DNA of 64,000 nt from Gammaproteobacteria bacterium (GTDB lineage: Bacteria; Pseudomonadota; Gammaproteobacteria; Pseudomonadales; Pseudohongiellaceae): assembly GCA_029246545.1 (NCBI GenBank), contig JAQWMX010000010.1:1-64000 (forward strand), written 5' to 3'. Shown here piece by piece: positions 40,982-50,538 of this stretch. The notes beneath the pieces are model-generated. The model saw only the letters and a list, made by a program, of their open reading frames with translations. It was not told the origin of the DNA and did not search any database. Position 1 is the stretch's first letter. The number at the start of each line of letters is the position of its first letter. A program made the translations under genes and the position numbers.

Positions 40982-41692
40982 ATGAAGCTATCTATTATCA
41001 TGACTAAAATTCATAAATGGCTTGCCTTGATTATTGGCATCCAGCTATTGCTATGGGTTATGGGCGGATTAGTGATGAGCTGGTTCCCCATTGAAAACGT
41101 GCGAGGCGAGCATAATATTAGTGAGGGAGAGTCGTTCGTTATTACGGTGGATGACAATCTTCTGTCAATAGCAGACGTTTTAGCATCTATAGGCGCAATA
41201 AAAAGCATTGAATTGAAACCTCTCATGGGTATGCCAACCTATGAGGTCGTAACTGAAGATGGCATTACTCTTATTCTTGATGCAAGTAATGGAGAAGTGC
41301 TCTCACCTTTGAATGAAGTATTAGCGCTACAAATAGCAAGTTTTGATTTTTCTGGGCAAACGGGGAATATATCGGCATCCATGATAAATGAGGGCAATTC
41401 TGAATATCGTGGGAATCTTCCTGTCTGGCGAGTTGCCATGGGTGATGATGAAGCTACAAGGCTATACGTTTCACCTGAGACTGGAGATGTCATAGCGCGA
41501 CGTAACGGTACTTGGCGCTTATATGACTTTTTCTGGATGCTACATATCATGGATTATGAAAACCGCACTAATTTTAATAATCCTTTGGTCATTATCGCTT
41601 CTATAGCAGCACTCATCGCTTCAATTTCAGGCATTTGGCTTATTTTTTACCGTTTCACTAGACGGGATTTCCGCTGGTTTGGATTAAAATAG
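40982..41692 (+). CDS. PepSY-domain membrane protein
   Basis: 236 aa. One membrane helix near the N-terminus (about 13-35, LALIIGIQLLLWVMGGLVMSW) and one at the C-terminus (about 205-227), with periplasmic PepSY-type repeats between (SIADVLASIGAIKSIELK, TRLYVSPETGDVIARRNGTWRLYDFFWMLHIMDY). The latter motif is typical of PepSY-associated transmembrane (PiuB-like) proteins linked to siderophore or metal uptake or flavin-type reductases. It stands alone on this strand. Role is not evident. Confidence 0.8.
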   Translation: MKLSIIMTKIHKWLALIIGIQLLLWVMGGLVMSWFPIENVRGEHNISEGESFVITVDDNLLSIADVLASIGAIKSIELKPLMGMPTYEVVTEDGITLILDASNGEVLSPLNEVLALQIASFDFSGQTGNISASMINEGNSEYRGNLPVWRVAMGDDEATRLYVSPETGDVIARRNGTWRLYDFFWMLHIMDYENRTNFNNPLVIIASIAALIASISGIWLIFYRFTRRDFRWFGLK

Positions 41693-41758
41693 ACGGATGG
41701 AGTTTTTGAATCTACACCTAGAGTAGGGTGTTTTTAAAAGGCTAAGTCCATGAAGACT

Positions 41759-42811
41759 TTAGTTAATATGTTGGCATAGCGCCCACTCAACGTGTTCTTT
41801 AACTAAAGCAGAAGGGTGATTAATGTTGTTTTGGAGAGCTGCTTTTATTTCAGGTGTGCTGGCTGCATTACCTAGGCCAACAGCCAGGTTTCGTTGCCAG
41901 CATTCATAGCCTATTCTTCTAATTGGCGAACCAGCGGTTTTTTCTAAAAATTCCTCTTTAGTCCAGTTAAATAATGTAACGAGTTCATCGCGATCGAGTT
42001 CATGACGAGGCGAGAAATCTTTTTCTTTGGTGGGCGAAGAAAACTTATTCCAGGGGCAACATAACTGGCAATCGTCACAGCCAAACACACGATTCCCCAT
42101 TAAAGGGCGAAGCTCTTCCGGAATTGATGACCGTAGTTCAATCGTTAAATAAGAAATACATTTTCTTGCATCTAGTTTATTCGCTCCAACAAAAGCATCG
42201 GTAGGGCAGATATCTAAACAGGCACTGCAAGTGCCGCAGTGATCGCTATCTTTAGTATCTATCGGTAAAGGTAAATCAGTAAAAAGTTCGCCGAGGAAAA
42301 ACCAAGAGCCCGCTTTTTTATTGATAAGCATGGTATTTTTACCGATCCATCCGAGGCCAGCTTTTTCAGCAATTGCTCGTTCAAGTACTGGCGCACTATC
42401 CACTAAAGCACGATAACCAAACTCCCCAGTATTTTTTTGAATAAGATCAGCCAGTTTTTGTAAGCGCTGACGAATAACTTTGTGGTAATCACGTCCAAGA
42501 GCATAGCGGCTTATATAGGCTAGTGCTGAATTTTTCAATACTTCAATGCTTTGTGGTTCAGCAGGAAGATAATCCATGCGTGCTGAAATAATTCTATATG
42601 TACCAGGGACTAATTCTTCAGGATGACTACGCATTGACCCATGACGTTGCATGTAGTCCATCTCACCATGGAAATTATTTTTTAACCAATCTTGTAAATA
42701 TCCATCAGCTTCACTGAGATCAATATCACTAATACCAATTTGCTGAAACCCGAGTTCACGTCCCCAAGTTTTAATATCTTCAGCAAGCTTTGAGAAATTA
42801 ATATCAGTCAT
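41759..42811 (-). CDS. queG: Epoxyqueuosine reductase
   Basis: Cobalamin-dependent last step of queuosine synthesis, reducing epoxyqueuosine in tRNA. 350 aa with the N-terminal cobalamin-binding region and two [4Fe-4S] motifs: CGTCSACLDICPTDAF and FGCDDCQLCCPWN. The VDSAPVLERAIAEKAGLGWIGKN segment is diagnostic. The C-terminus has HEAT-like helices. It would need cobalamin, in line with cobO elsewhere in the window. Confidence 0.95.
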   Translation of the reverse strand: MTDINFSKLAEDIKTWGRELGFQQIGISDIDLSEADGYLQDWLKNNFHGEMDYMQRHGSMRSHPEELVPGTYRIISARMDYLPAEPQSIEVLKNSALAYISRYALGRDYHKVIRQRLQKLADLIQKNTGEFGYRALVDSAPVLERAIAEKAGLGWIGKNTMLINKKAGSWFFLGELFTDLPLPIDTKDSDHCGTCSACLDICPTDAFVGANKLDARKCISYLTIELRSSIPEELRPLMGNRVFGCDDCQLCCPWNKFSSPTKEKDFSPRHELDRDELVTLFNWTKEEFLEKTAGSPIRRIGYECWQRNLAVGLGNAASTPEIKAALQNNINHPSALVKEHVEWALCQHIN

Positions 42812-42888
42812 TTTATTTCTTTACTAGAGAAAGCGTAGCGAGCACAAATATAAATATATTCCAAGAAGCATAGTAGCTTCTACACATG

Positions 42889-43989
42889 TTATTCGGCCCA
42901 GGATCTGTCGGTAAATCTCTCAATAGTATTTTGCACTTGCTGAGTAGATGGCAAGTTAGATTGTTGATGATGCGCCCATTTATATTTCACGTGTTGTAGA
43001 AATTTAGTATTCCAAGAAGGGTGTGCCTCTTTACGATCTTGCCAATATAATATGAATTCTCTAATTTGTTCGCTTGCAAAAGATTCATCGATATTGGCCA
43101 TTTGTAATACTTCAAAACAGGCGGGGCTTGGTTCGTAATCAGTTGGAATTAATCGAGGAGTCGGATCGTTCTCTACTGCTAAAGTAAATTTCGCCCACTG
43201 TCGACGTATATGCGCGATAAATTTGGTGTTCCATGTGCTGGTAATTAAACCGCGTTCTTTCCAATACAAAACAAACTCAGGAATTGAATCTTCCATAAAG
43301 CTGCTATTTACGCCGGCATTTTCCAAGATACTAAGTGCTTCACCACTTGGCCGCCAGGTGCTGTTCATATCAGACTCAAGTTCTTTTATGCCTTGATAAC
43401 TTTGCTCTTTGCGCCAATCTTTAATTATCCAATTCAGAAAAGTGTTGTGCCAAGAATATTGCGCCTTTTGTCGCTCGCGCCAATACATTACAAAACTTTT
43501 TATACGCTGCTCAACAAATTCTTTTGGAATATTGTGTTGTTGAAATTGTGAATATAAATCTTCACTAGGTTGCCAATTCGGTGGAATAAAACTGGCTTTA
43601 CCACTTGCTTCGTTAGTGTTAAAAACTGAACTAAGCGTGTTTGGTTTCTTGCTGTGTTGTTTGGTATTAGTTTGCTCATCTTTGTATGTTTGATTGATGG
43701 CAATAAGAAACGCATCAGAATTTTCAGCGACTGTTTCAATATGAATAAGACCTTTTTCGAGCAGATTTTTACGTATGCGTTTAATATCAATTAAGGACCA
43801 GAAAGGCATCAGTTTCTGAAAACTTTCGTAATTCAATTCGGCCCATTGACGCTGCTTTCTGGTTATTAATGTGTGCTGCAATAATAACTCGCTAATAACA
43901 TGTAGCATGACTGTTTCTTCCAGCCCAATAGTTGCAGCTAGAGTCGGAGAAATTAGTAAAGGCCGCTCAGGAATTAAGGAAGAAGTCAT
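42889..43989 (-). CDS. Protein with three tandem DnaT-like ssDNA-binding domains
   Basis: 366 aa. Residues 1-100 form a winged-helix-like domain (SFQKLMPFWSLIDIKRIRKNLLEKGLI). A Gln/Lys/Ser linker follows. Then come three similar ~63-residue units at 134-196, 208-270 and 281-342, each with a W/Y-x-PS start, an F-V/I-L/M-YW-x-[DE/R]R core and a W-[NH]T-K/F-F ending, matching the C-terminal domain of primosomal DnaT. DnaT helps load DnaB at replication restart. It is 12 bp after radA in the dnaB-alr-radA run, supporting a replication or repair role. A restart primosome part is a good inference but not proven. Confidence 0.8.
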   Translation of the reverse strand: MTSSLIPERPLLISPTLAATIGLEETVMLHVISELLLQHTLITRKQRQWAELNYESFQKLMPFWSLIDIKRIRKNLLEKGLIHIETVAENSDAFLIAINQTYKDEQTNTKQHSKKPNTLSSVFNTNEASGKASFIPPNWQPSEDLYSQFQQHNIPKEFVEQRIKSFVMYWRERQKAQYSWHNTFLNWIIKDWRKEQSYQGIKELESDMNSTWRPSGEALSILENAGVNSSFMEDSIPEFVLYWKERGLITSTWNTKFIAHIRRQWAKFTLAVENDPTPRLIPTDYEPSPACFEVLQMANIDESFASEQIREFILYWQDRKEAHPSWNTKFLQHVKYKWAHHQQSNLPSTQQVQNTIERFTDRSWAE

Positions 43990-44001
43990 TAGAAGATGCT
44001 A

Positions 44002-45372
44002 TCACAAAGCCGCAAGGGCCTCACTGAGGCGAGAAACAGCAATCACTTTCATGCCTTCGATCGCTTTTTTTGGGGCGTTAGCTTTAGGTACGATTGCGCG
44101 TGTGAATCCATGCTTGGCAGCTTCTTGTAAACGTTGCTGACCATTTGGTACTGGTCGAATTTCACCTGCTAAACCAACTTCACCAAACACCACTAATTCC
44201 TGGTCTAGAGCTTTGTCTTTAAAGCTGGAAACAATAGCGAGTATTAATGCTAAGTCTGCACTGGTTTCTGTGACGCGTACGCCACCAACCACATTCACAA
44301 ACACATCTTGATCTGCCATGAATAAGCCGCCGTGGCGATGCAAAACTGCTAACTGCATAGCCAAACGATTATTATCCAGACCGACAGCAATGCGTCGGGG
44401 ATTGCCGAATTGAGAGCTATCGACTAAGGCTTGAATTTCAATTAGTAAAGGACGTGTGCCTTCCCATAACACTGTGACCAATGAGCCAGGAGAAATTTCT
44501 TCAGTACGTGCTAGAAAAATCGCGGAAGGATTTTTCACTTCTTTTAGGCCGGTTTCAGTCATGGCAAATACGCCGAGCTCATTGACTGCGCCGAAGCGGT
44601 TTTTCTGGCCTCTTAAAGTGCGATAACGAGAATCATCCCCGCCTTCTAACATCATAAAACAATCAATCATGTGTTCGAGTACTTTCGGACCAGCTAGATT
44701 GCCGTCTTTTGTGACATGGCCAACAAAAAAGATGGCGGTATTGGTTTGCTTAGCATATTGCACTAAGTAGGCTGCACACTCGCGCACCTGACTAACAGAG
44801 CCTGGTGCTGAGGCAATGTCGGCACTGTGCATAACCTGAATAGAATCAATAACCATTATTTTGGGCTGCTGTTCTTGTGCGACATTGGTTATTTCATTGA
44901 TGTTAGTTTTTGCCAGCATCAATAATTTATCAGTAGGAAGATCGAGGCGTTTAGCACGCAAAGCAACTTGTTGCAGTGATTCCTCACCAGTGACATAGAG
45001 GGATTTAAATTCCTGCGACAACCTGCAAAGTATTTGTAAGAGCAGTGTGCTTTTCCCGGCACCGGGGTTGCCGCCAATTAATACTGCGGAGCCTGGCACA
45101 ATGCCGTCGCCTAGTACTCGATCAAATTCGCCTATGCCTGTGACAATGCGGGGTAGATCTTTTAGGTTGATGTCATTCAGTGTTGTCACTGAAGACAAAC
45201 TGCCAGTAATACCTTGGCGTTTAAAATTAGCAGATGCAGAAGGTGAACTAGCTGTACCAAGATTTATTTTTGATAAAGTGTTCCACTCGCCACAACTTGC
45301 GCATTGACCTTGCCATTGACCATGCTCGGTGCCGCAATCATTACAAAGAAAGGCTGATTTTTGTTTAGCCAT
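44002..45372 (-). CDS. radA: DNA repair protein RadA (Sms)
   Basis: RecA-like ATPase that drives branch migration in recombinational repair. 456 aa: N-terminal zinc finger with C10, C13, C24 and C27, Walker A GNPGAGKST (101-109), the RadA-specific KNRFG motif in GQKNRFGAVNELGVF and a C-terminal Lon-protease-like domain lacking protease function. It is 1 bp after alr. Confidence 0.97.
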   Translation of the reverse strand: MAKQKSAFLCNDCGTEHGQWQGQCASCGEWNTLSKINLGTASSPSASANFKRQGITGSLSSVTTLNDINLKDLPRIVTGIGEFDRVLGDGIVPGSAVLIGGNPGAGKSTLLLQILCRLSQEFKSLYVTGEESLQQVALRAKRLDLPTDKLLMLAKTNINEITNVAQEQQPKIMVIDSIQVMHSADIASAPGSVSQVRECAAYLVQYAKQTNTAIFFVGHVTKDGNLAGPKVLEHMIDCFMMLEGGDDSRYRTLRGQKNRFGAVNELGVFAMTETGLKEVKNPSAIFLARTEEISPGSLVTVLWEGTRPLLIEIQALVDSSQFGNPRRIAVGLDNNRLAMQLAVLHRHGGLFMADQDVFVNVVGGVRVTETSADLALILAIVSSFKDKALDQELVVFGEVGLAGEIRPVPNGQQRLQEAAKHGFTRAIVPKANAPKKAIEGMKVIAVSRLSEALAAL

Positions 45373-45373
45373 G

Positions 45374-46477
45374 TTAATTCGAGTAAGCCTTTTCTACGCG
45401 CTGAGCGATACTGCAGGTTAAGTTATAAGAGAGTATGCCGGTGTGTTCGGCCACTTCATCTAATGATAGTTCATCATCCCAAAGCGTCACCGTATCGCCA
45501 ATTTTTGCCTCTGCTAGATCGCTTAAATCTATGCCAATCATATCCATAGAAACGCGACCGACAGTAACAGTGCGTTTGCCATTAATTAAAACCGGTGTGC
45601 CATTTGGCGCATTACTAGGGTAACCATCGGCATAACCAATACTGACAATGCCAATGCGCATATCCTGCGGGCAAATAAATTGAGAACAATAACCAACATT
45701 GTCGCCGGCTTTACAATTCTGGATAGAAATTAAATTTGATTGCAGTGTCATAACCGCATGCAAACCAAATGCTTCACGACGTAAGTGCTCATCAGAAAAA
45801 GGAAAAGGCGAGCTGCCATAAAGCATAATGCCGGGCCTTACCCAATCAGTATTGTCACCAATACCTGCCAATAACCCTGAAGAAGCCGGGATACTAGTGG
45901 CAGAGTCAGGCAGCTCTTGGGTTATTTTTGAAAAGGTACTCAATTGATGCTGGTTAAGATCTGAATCAATTAAATTTGCATTTGCTAAATGTGTCATCAA
46001 GATAACTTCTTTACACCAGGCTTTGTTTTGCAAGTTTTGATAAGTCTTTACATAATCAGTTGGTGTGATACCCAGACGACCCATGCCGGAATTCATTTTT
46101 AACCAGATGCTTAATGGTTTAGTTAAGTTGATTTTAGCCAGTTCTTTTTCTAGCCAGGCGAGTTGCTCAAAATGATGAATCACCACTTGATAGCCGACTT
46201 TAGCAATACGGTTTATATCGGCACGTTCGATAATGCCTTGTAAGATCAAGATGGGTTTAGTGTTGCCTGAGGCTGCTAATAGATCAGCTTCATCGACATC
46301 GGTGACGCCGAAGGTGTCAGCGTCTTGCAGAGCTTCTGCAACAGGGATCAGGCCATGGCCATAGGCATTGCCTTTGATAACGGCAACGACTTTTCGATTC
46401 TTAGCATGTGAACGCGCGACTTTTAGATTGTTATTCAGTGCGCTTAGATTAATCGTAGCTTTAACCCGGTGGATCAC
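45374..46477 (-). CDS. alr: Alanine racemase
   Basis: PLP enzyme giving D-alanine for peptidoglycan. 367 aa with the PLP lysine K35 in AVIKGNAYGHG, the MNSGMGRLG segment, VRPGIMLYGSSP and GYCSQF with the catalytic tyrosine region. It overlaps dnaB by 4 bp; dnaB-alr-radA is a common gammaproteobacterial order. Confidence 0.96.
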   Translation of the reverse strand: MIHRVKATINLSALNNNLKVARSHAKNRKVVAVIKGNAYGHGLIPVAEALQDADTFGVTDVDEADLLAASGNTKPILILQGIIERADINRIAKVGYQVVIHHFEQLAWLEKELAKINLTKPLSIWLKMNSGMGRLGITPTDYVKTYQNLQNKAWCKEVILMTHLANANLIDSDLNQHQLSTFSKITQELPDSATSIPASSGLLAGIGDNTDWVRPGIMLYGSSPFPFSDEHLRREAFGLHAVMTLQSNLISIQNCKAGDNVGYCSQFICPQDMRIGIVSIGYADGYPSNAPNGTPVLINGKRTVTVGRVSMDMIGIDLSDLAEAKIGDTVTLWDDELSLDEVAEHTGILSYNLTCSIAQRVEKAYSN

Positions 46478-47940
46478 TCGTCAAAGTCTCCAGCTTCTCT
46501 ACCATAGCCGCCAAAGTTGGGGCTGCCCCCAAAGTTTTGTTCTGCGCTCATCGGCATATAATTTTCAAATCGAGTGTATTTACCGATAAAACTGAGGTTG
46601 CTGGTGCCAATTGGTCCATTCCGTTGCTTGCCGATAATGATCTCTGCTATACCTTTATGTTCAGTATCTTCGTTATAGACCTCATCACGATAAACAAACA
46701 TGATGACGTCGGCATCCTGCTCGATGGCACCTGATTCACGCAGATCAGACATCACTGGTCGTTTATTTGGACGTTGTTCCAAGCTTCGATTTAACTGAGA
46801 CAGAGCAACAACTGGGCATTCAAATTCACGTGCCATTAGTTTTAATGAGCGAGAGATTTCAGAAATTTCACCAGTACGATTTTCTGTATTGCTACGTAAT
46901 TGCATGAGCTGCAAATAGTCGACCATGATCATGCCGATTTTGTTGTTATGGTCTTTAGCAACACGTCGGGCACGAGCCCGCATTTCAGTAGGGTTCAGGC
47001 CAACAGTGTCATCAATATATAAAGGCTTTCCGGTTAGTTTGTTAATCGCATTCGTTAACTTGGGCCAATCATCCTCCAAAAGCTTGCCATTTCGCATACG
47101 GGTTTGATCAACTTTGCCAATGGAAGAAAGCATACGTGTAATCAAACTTTCAGCAGGCATCTCCAGGCTAAATACTAGGACCGGCATGGGGTCTTCATGG
47201 CTGGTTATATAATTCTCCACAAGGTTCATGGCAAAAGCGGTCTTACCCATAGAAGGGCGACCAGCGACGATAACCAGATCCGACTTTTGCATACCGGAAG
47301 TTTGGTTATCTATGTCTTTAAAACCAGTGGTTAGGCCAGTTATATTGCCTTCAGAGTTAAACAGCTCTTCAAGACGATTTAGACCTTTCTTTAACAAAGG
47401 GTCAATAAATTGTGGGCCACCATCTTTGGGTCGCTCGTCAGCAATTTTAAAAACTTGTTGTTCGGCTAAATCGAGTAGTTCTGCACTCTCACGACCGTCA
47501 GGATTATAGCCAGTATCAGCTATATTATTGGCAACGGAAATCAGTTGACGCAATATGGCACGTTCTCTAATGATGTTGGCGTAAGCCAAAATATTAGCTG
47601 TGCTCGGTGTGTTGTGAGCAATTTCAGCTAAATAATCGAGGCCACCACAAAGCTCAAGCTGATTTAACTGGTCTAAGGCTTCAGCCAGAGTCACTAAATC
47701 GATAGGTTTGCTAGCAGTGTTTTGTTTCTGCATAGACAGGAAAATGATGCTGTGTTCTTTACGGTAGAAGTCGGAGTCAATCAGGACATCCGCAACGTCA
47801 TCCCACACTGTGTTATCTAGCATCAGGCCACCCAATACTGCTTGTTCTGCATCGATAGAATGTGGCGGCAACTTCAGGCTGCTAGTGTTTCCTAGTGCGG
47901 TGTCTATGCTTTTGGGCTGGCTGGCTGGAAATTCTGACAT
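46474..47940 (-). CDS. dnaB: Replicative DNA helicase DnaB
   Basis: Ring helicase unwinding DNA at the replication fork. 488 aa: N-terminal DnaB domain (PPHSIDAEQAVLGGLMLD), a linker and a RecA-like domain with Walker A GRPSMGKT, Walker B IMVDYLQLM and the SLKLMAREFECPVVALSQLNR motif. No intein is present. Usually follows rplI directly; here about 4 kb with a TonB receptor and regulator lies between. Confidence 0.97.
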   Translation of the reverse strand: MSEFPASQPKSIDTALGNTSSLKLPPHSIDAEQAVLGGLMLDNTVWDDVADVLIDSDFYRKEHSIIFLSMQKQNTASKPIDLVTLAEALDQLNQLELCGGLDYLAEIAHNTPSTANILAYANIIRERAILRQLISVANNIADTGYNPDGRESAELLDLAEQQVFKIADERPKDGGPQFIDPLLKKGLNRLEELFNSEGNITGLTTGFKDIDNQTSGMQKSDLVIVAGRPSMGKTAFAMNLVENYITSHEDPMPVLVFSLEMPAESLITRMLSSIGKVDQTRMRNGKLLEDDWPKLTNAINKLTGKPLYIDDTVGLNPTEMRARARRVAKDHNNKIGMIMVDYLQLMQLRSNTENRTGEISEISRSLKLMAREFECPVVALSQLNRSLEQRPNKRPVMSDLRESGAIEQDADVIMFVYRDEVYNEDTEHKGIAEIIIGKQRNGPIGTSNLSFIGKYTRFENYMPMSAEQNFGGSPNFGGYGREAGDFDE

Positions 47941-48241
47941 TAATTTAGCTTTTATGGTTTAGGTAAATAGTTAAGACAAATTGTTCAAGTAATATTTTCT
48001 GTTGGGTTTTGCCGACAGGGCTAGCAATATTACCCCAAAAATTCTGATCTTGTGAGAGCTAAAATTCATTTATCGGTAAAAAACAGACAAAAAATTAAAA
48101 GAATAAAACCAAGATTGCTTTTAACAATTCGTTAACAATTCATAAACAGTTATAAAACAGTTAACTACCGCGACTATCTAAAAAAGCACTATAGAATCGC
48201 TGCATATTATTGGATTCACTCAGCATGTAAAAAATTTATTA
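47941..48241. other. Divergent intergenic region between dnaB and the TonB receptor
   Basis: About 300 bp, AT-rich, must hold promoters for dnaB and the receptor. Around 48120-48170 there are close direct repeats of AACAATTC and ACAGTTA words in a run of short A/T-rich motifs, which could bind a regulator. I see no gene or clear terminator here. Confidence 0.35.
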
Positions 48242-48265
48242 ATGATAAGTAGAAAGGTAGTAGGA

Positions 48266-50293
48266 ATGAATAAAGCTCAATCTTTTTCCAAAAACAAGCT
48301 AGCGCTAGCTTTGTTGGGCACAGCATTAGCATCACAGTTCAGCTTTGCTCAAAATGCACCAGAAATCCAAGAGATAGCTGTGTTTGGGAGAAATACTGAT
48401 TTGGTTGGAGAAGCCGTTTCAGCCAGTGTCGGCTATGTAGGCGGTGATGATTTATTAATTCGTCCATTGGTGAAAACCTCTGAATTACTTGAATCTATGC
48501 CTGGCATGGTTGCAGTTCAGCACTCCGGTTCTGGTAAAGCCAATCAATACTTTTTAAGAGGTTTTAACTTGGACCATGGAACTGATTACACCGTTCAGAT
48601 AGATGGGGCACCAATGAATATGCGTACTCATGGGCATGGTCAGGGTTATCTAGATGTAAACGGTATTATTCCAGAAACGGTTGAAGGCATTGATTACCGC
48701 AAGGGGCCTTATTATGCAGACCTGGGTGATTTTTCGATGGCTGGTGCATCGTTTATCTCAACAATTGATGTGGTTGAGCGTCCATTTGTTTCTGCTGAAG
48801 TAGGTGAGAATGGCTGGAGACGCTATGTCGGTGGCGTGAGCCAAGAACTAAAGGACGGCACTTTATCTATTATTGGTGAATATAAAAATTATGATGGCCC
48901 TTGGGAAAAAGGAGAAGACTTAGGTCATTTTTCTATCTGGGGAAAATATAAAACACAGACCAGATTTGGTGATGCTGAGTTTACCATTACGGGTTATGAA
49001 GCAAACTGGGATCCAACAGAGCAAATACCCGAAAGAGCATTTGGTACTGCCGTGTGTGAAGATGCTTTTTGTTCGCTAGACCCTACTGCAGAAGGTAAAA
49101 CAAGCCGATGGATCGCGAATGCTAATCTTTCAGGAAATGACTGGGATGCTAACATTTATGCGCAGACCTATGACTGGACTATGTCATCAAACCCGACCTA
49201 CGATTTTCAGATCAATCAATTTGATAAACGCTGGACCCTTGGTGGCAAGGGCAATAAAAATTTAATAGAGAATAGTATCTATGATCTCGTTGTTGGTGGC
49301 GACTTTCGCTATGATGATGGTAGTCGAATTGGTGTGGAACAATTCAACAGTGGCGCTTTTGTAACTGACATTGCTAACAATGAAATCTCAGAAGGGTCTC
49401 TTGGAGCATTCGTTGAGGCTACTTGGTATGTTAATCGAGACTTACGTCTGACCGGCGGGGTGCGTACAGATTATTATGATTTTAGTGCTACAGCACAAAA
49501 TGCCTTCAGTGCTAATGGCGACAAAACAGCTACGCAGGCTTCGCCAAAATTTGCGCTAGCTTACACGCCGCTGGACAGCCTAGAACTTTATTACAATTGG
49601 GGGCGCGGTTTTCACTCAAATGATGCCCGTGGTGTCGTCAACAATACTAATCCAATACCAGGAATTTCAGCTGGAACCGGCTATGAAGCTGGCGGAAGAT
49701 TAACACTGGGCGATTTTAAATTTACCAGTGCCTACTGGTGGTTGAATCAGGATAGTGAGTTGATTTTCGTGGGTGATTCCAATTCAGTCGAGCCTAAAGG
49801 CGCATCTGAACGTGAAGGCTATGAGTTAACTATGTTCTGGCAGCCTACTAACTGGCTTGGTGTGGATGCAGCCTTTACCAGTAGCGATGCCCGTTATGTC
49901 AATAATCCTGATGGTATCTACGTTGAACAAGCGGTAGAAGAAGCGGTGCAATTTGGTATTTCACTAACGCGACCAAGCTGGGATGCCAGTATTCGTTTAC
50001 GCTATTTAGGGCCCTACGCACTAGATGCAGCTAATGTTAATAGAGGAGAGTCATTAACCACGATTAATATGCGTACAGCTTACCATTGGGAGTCTTTCAC
50101 GATGTTTGTTGAAGTGATTAATGTTGCTGATACAGATGGTAAGGAAATCGTCTATAACTATCCTGCATACGTTCAGGGTCTTGATGCGCCTGGCCTGACT
50201 TCAGACACAATTGATTGTGATGTAACCAACTGTACGATGAGTCGAGGTACATTACCAAGGGCATTTAGAGTAGGTGTTAGCTACCAGTTTTAA
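48266..50293 (+). CDS. TonB-dependent outer-membrane receptor
   Basis: Outer-membrane active transporter energised by TonB. I prefer the ATG at 48266 (MNKAQSFSKNK, 675 aa) because it gives a normal signal peptide ending SFAQ; an ATG at 48242 would add 8 residues. A plug domain follows (ELLESMPGMVAVQHSGSGKANQYFLRGF, with IDGAPMNMRTHGHGQG), then a beta-barrel ending in the outer-membrane signature SYQF. A His-rich loop sits in the plug (RTHGHGQGY). The substrate is unknown. It is followed by a membrane-bound winged-helix regulator 245 bp downstream, suggesting a local control pair. Confidence 0.92.
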   Translation: MNKAQSFSKNKLALALLGTALASQFSFAQNAPEIQEIAVFGRNTDLVGEAVSASVGYVGGDDLLIRPLVKTSELLESMPGMVAVQHSGSGKANQYFLRGFNLDHGTDYTVQIDGAPMNMRTHGHGQGYLDVNGIIPETVEGIDYRKGPYYADLGDFSMAGASFISTIDVVERPFVSAEVGENGWRRYVGGVSQELKDGTLSIIGEYKNYDGPWEKGEDLGHFSIWGKYKTQTRFGDAEFTITGYEANWDPTEQIPERAFGTAVCEDAFCSLDPTAEGKTSRWIANANLSGNDWDANIYAQTYDWTMSSNPTYDFQINQFDKRWTLGGKGNKNLIENSIYDLVVGGDFRYDDGSRIGVEQFNSGAFVTDIANNEISEGSLGAFVEATWYVNRDLRLTGGVRTDYYDFSATAQNAFSANGDKTATQASPKFALAYTPLDSLELYYNWGRGFHSNDARGVVNNTNPIPGISAGTGYEAGGRLTLGDFKFTSAYWWLNQDSELIFVGDSNSVEPKGASEREGYELTMFWQPTNWLGVDAAFTSSDARYVNNPDGIYVEQAVEEAVQFGISLTRPSWDASIRLRYLGPYALDAANVNRGESLTTINMRTAYHWESFTMFVEVINVADTDGKEIVYNYPAYVQGLDAPGLTSDTIDCDVTNCTMSRGTLPRAFRVGVSYQF

Positions 50294-50421
50294 AGTTAAT
50301 TTTTTCTGAAATTAGTGTAAATACCTGCATTAGTCATTGCTGTGAAATTCTGAATTTATTGCTTGTAAGTAATCTAGAATTCATAATATCCACCTTTAAC
50401 TTGTTGTTTTATAATAATATA

Positions 50422-50433
50422 TTTAACGTTAAA
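50422..50433. promoter_or_regulatory. Palindrome TTTAACGTTAAA, possible operator 1
   Basis: Perfect 12 bp palindrome upstream of the winged-helix regulator gene. The same TTAACGTTAA core recurs at 50475-50484, centre-to-centre 52 bp (about five helix turns). Candidate binding sites for the regulator; A/T-rich palindromes also arise by chance. Confidence 0.35.
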
Positions 50434-50474
50434 GACTGTTAACTTTGGTTCTTTTTTAAAACCTAAGTTATTTA

Positions 50475-50484
50475 TTAACGTTAA
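50475..50484. promoter_or_regulatory. Palindrome TTAACGTTAA, possible operator 2
   Basis: Second copy of the TTAACGTTAA core, 55 bp before the ATG of the regulator gene. See the first copy at 50422-50433. Confidence 0.35.
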
Positions 50485-50538
50485 AATATCGCTTGTTTTT
50501 TTCTAAAATTCAGCCAAAATGCGCATCTTCTTAAAGTA

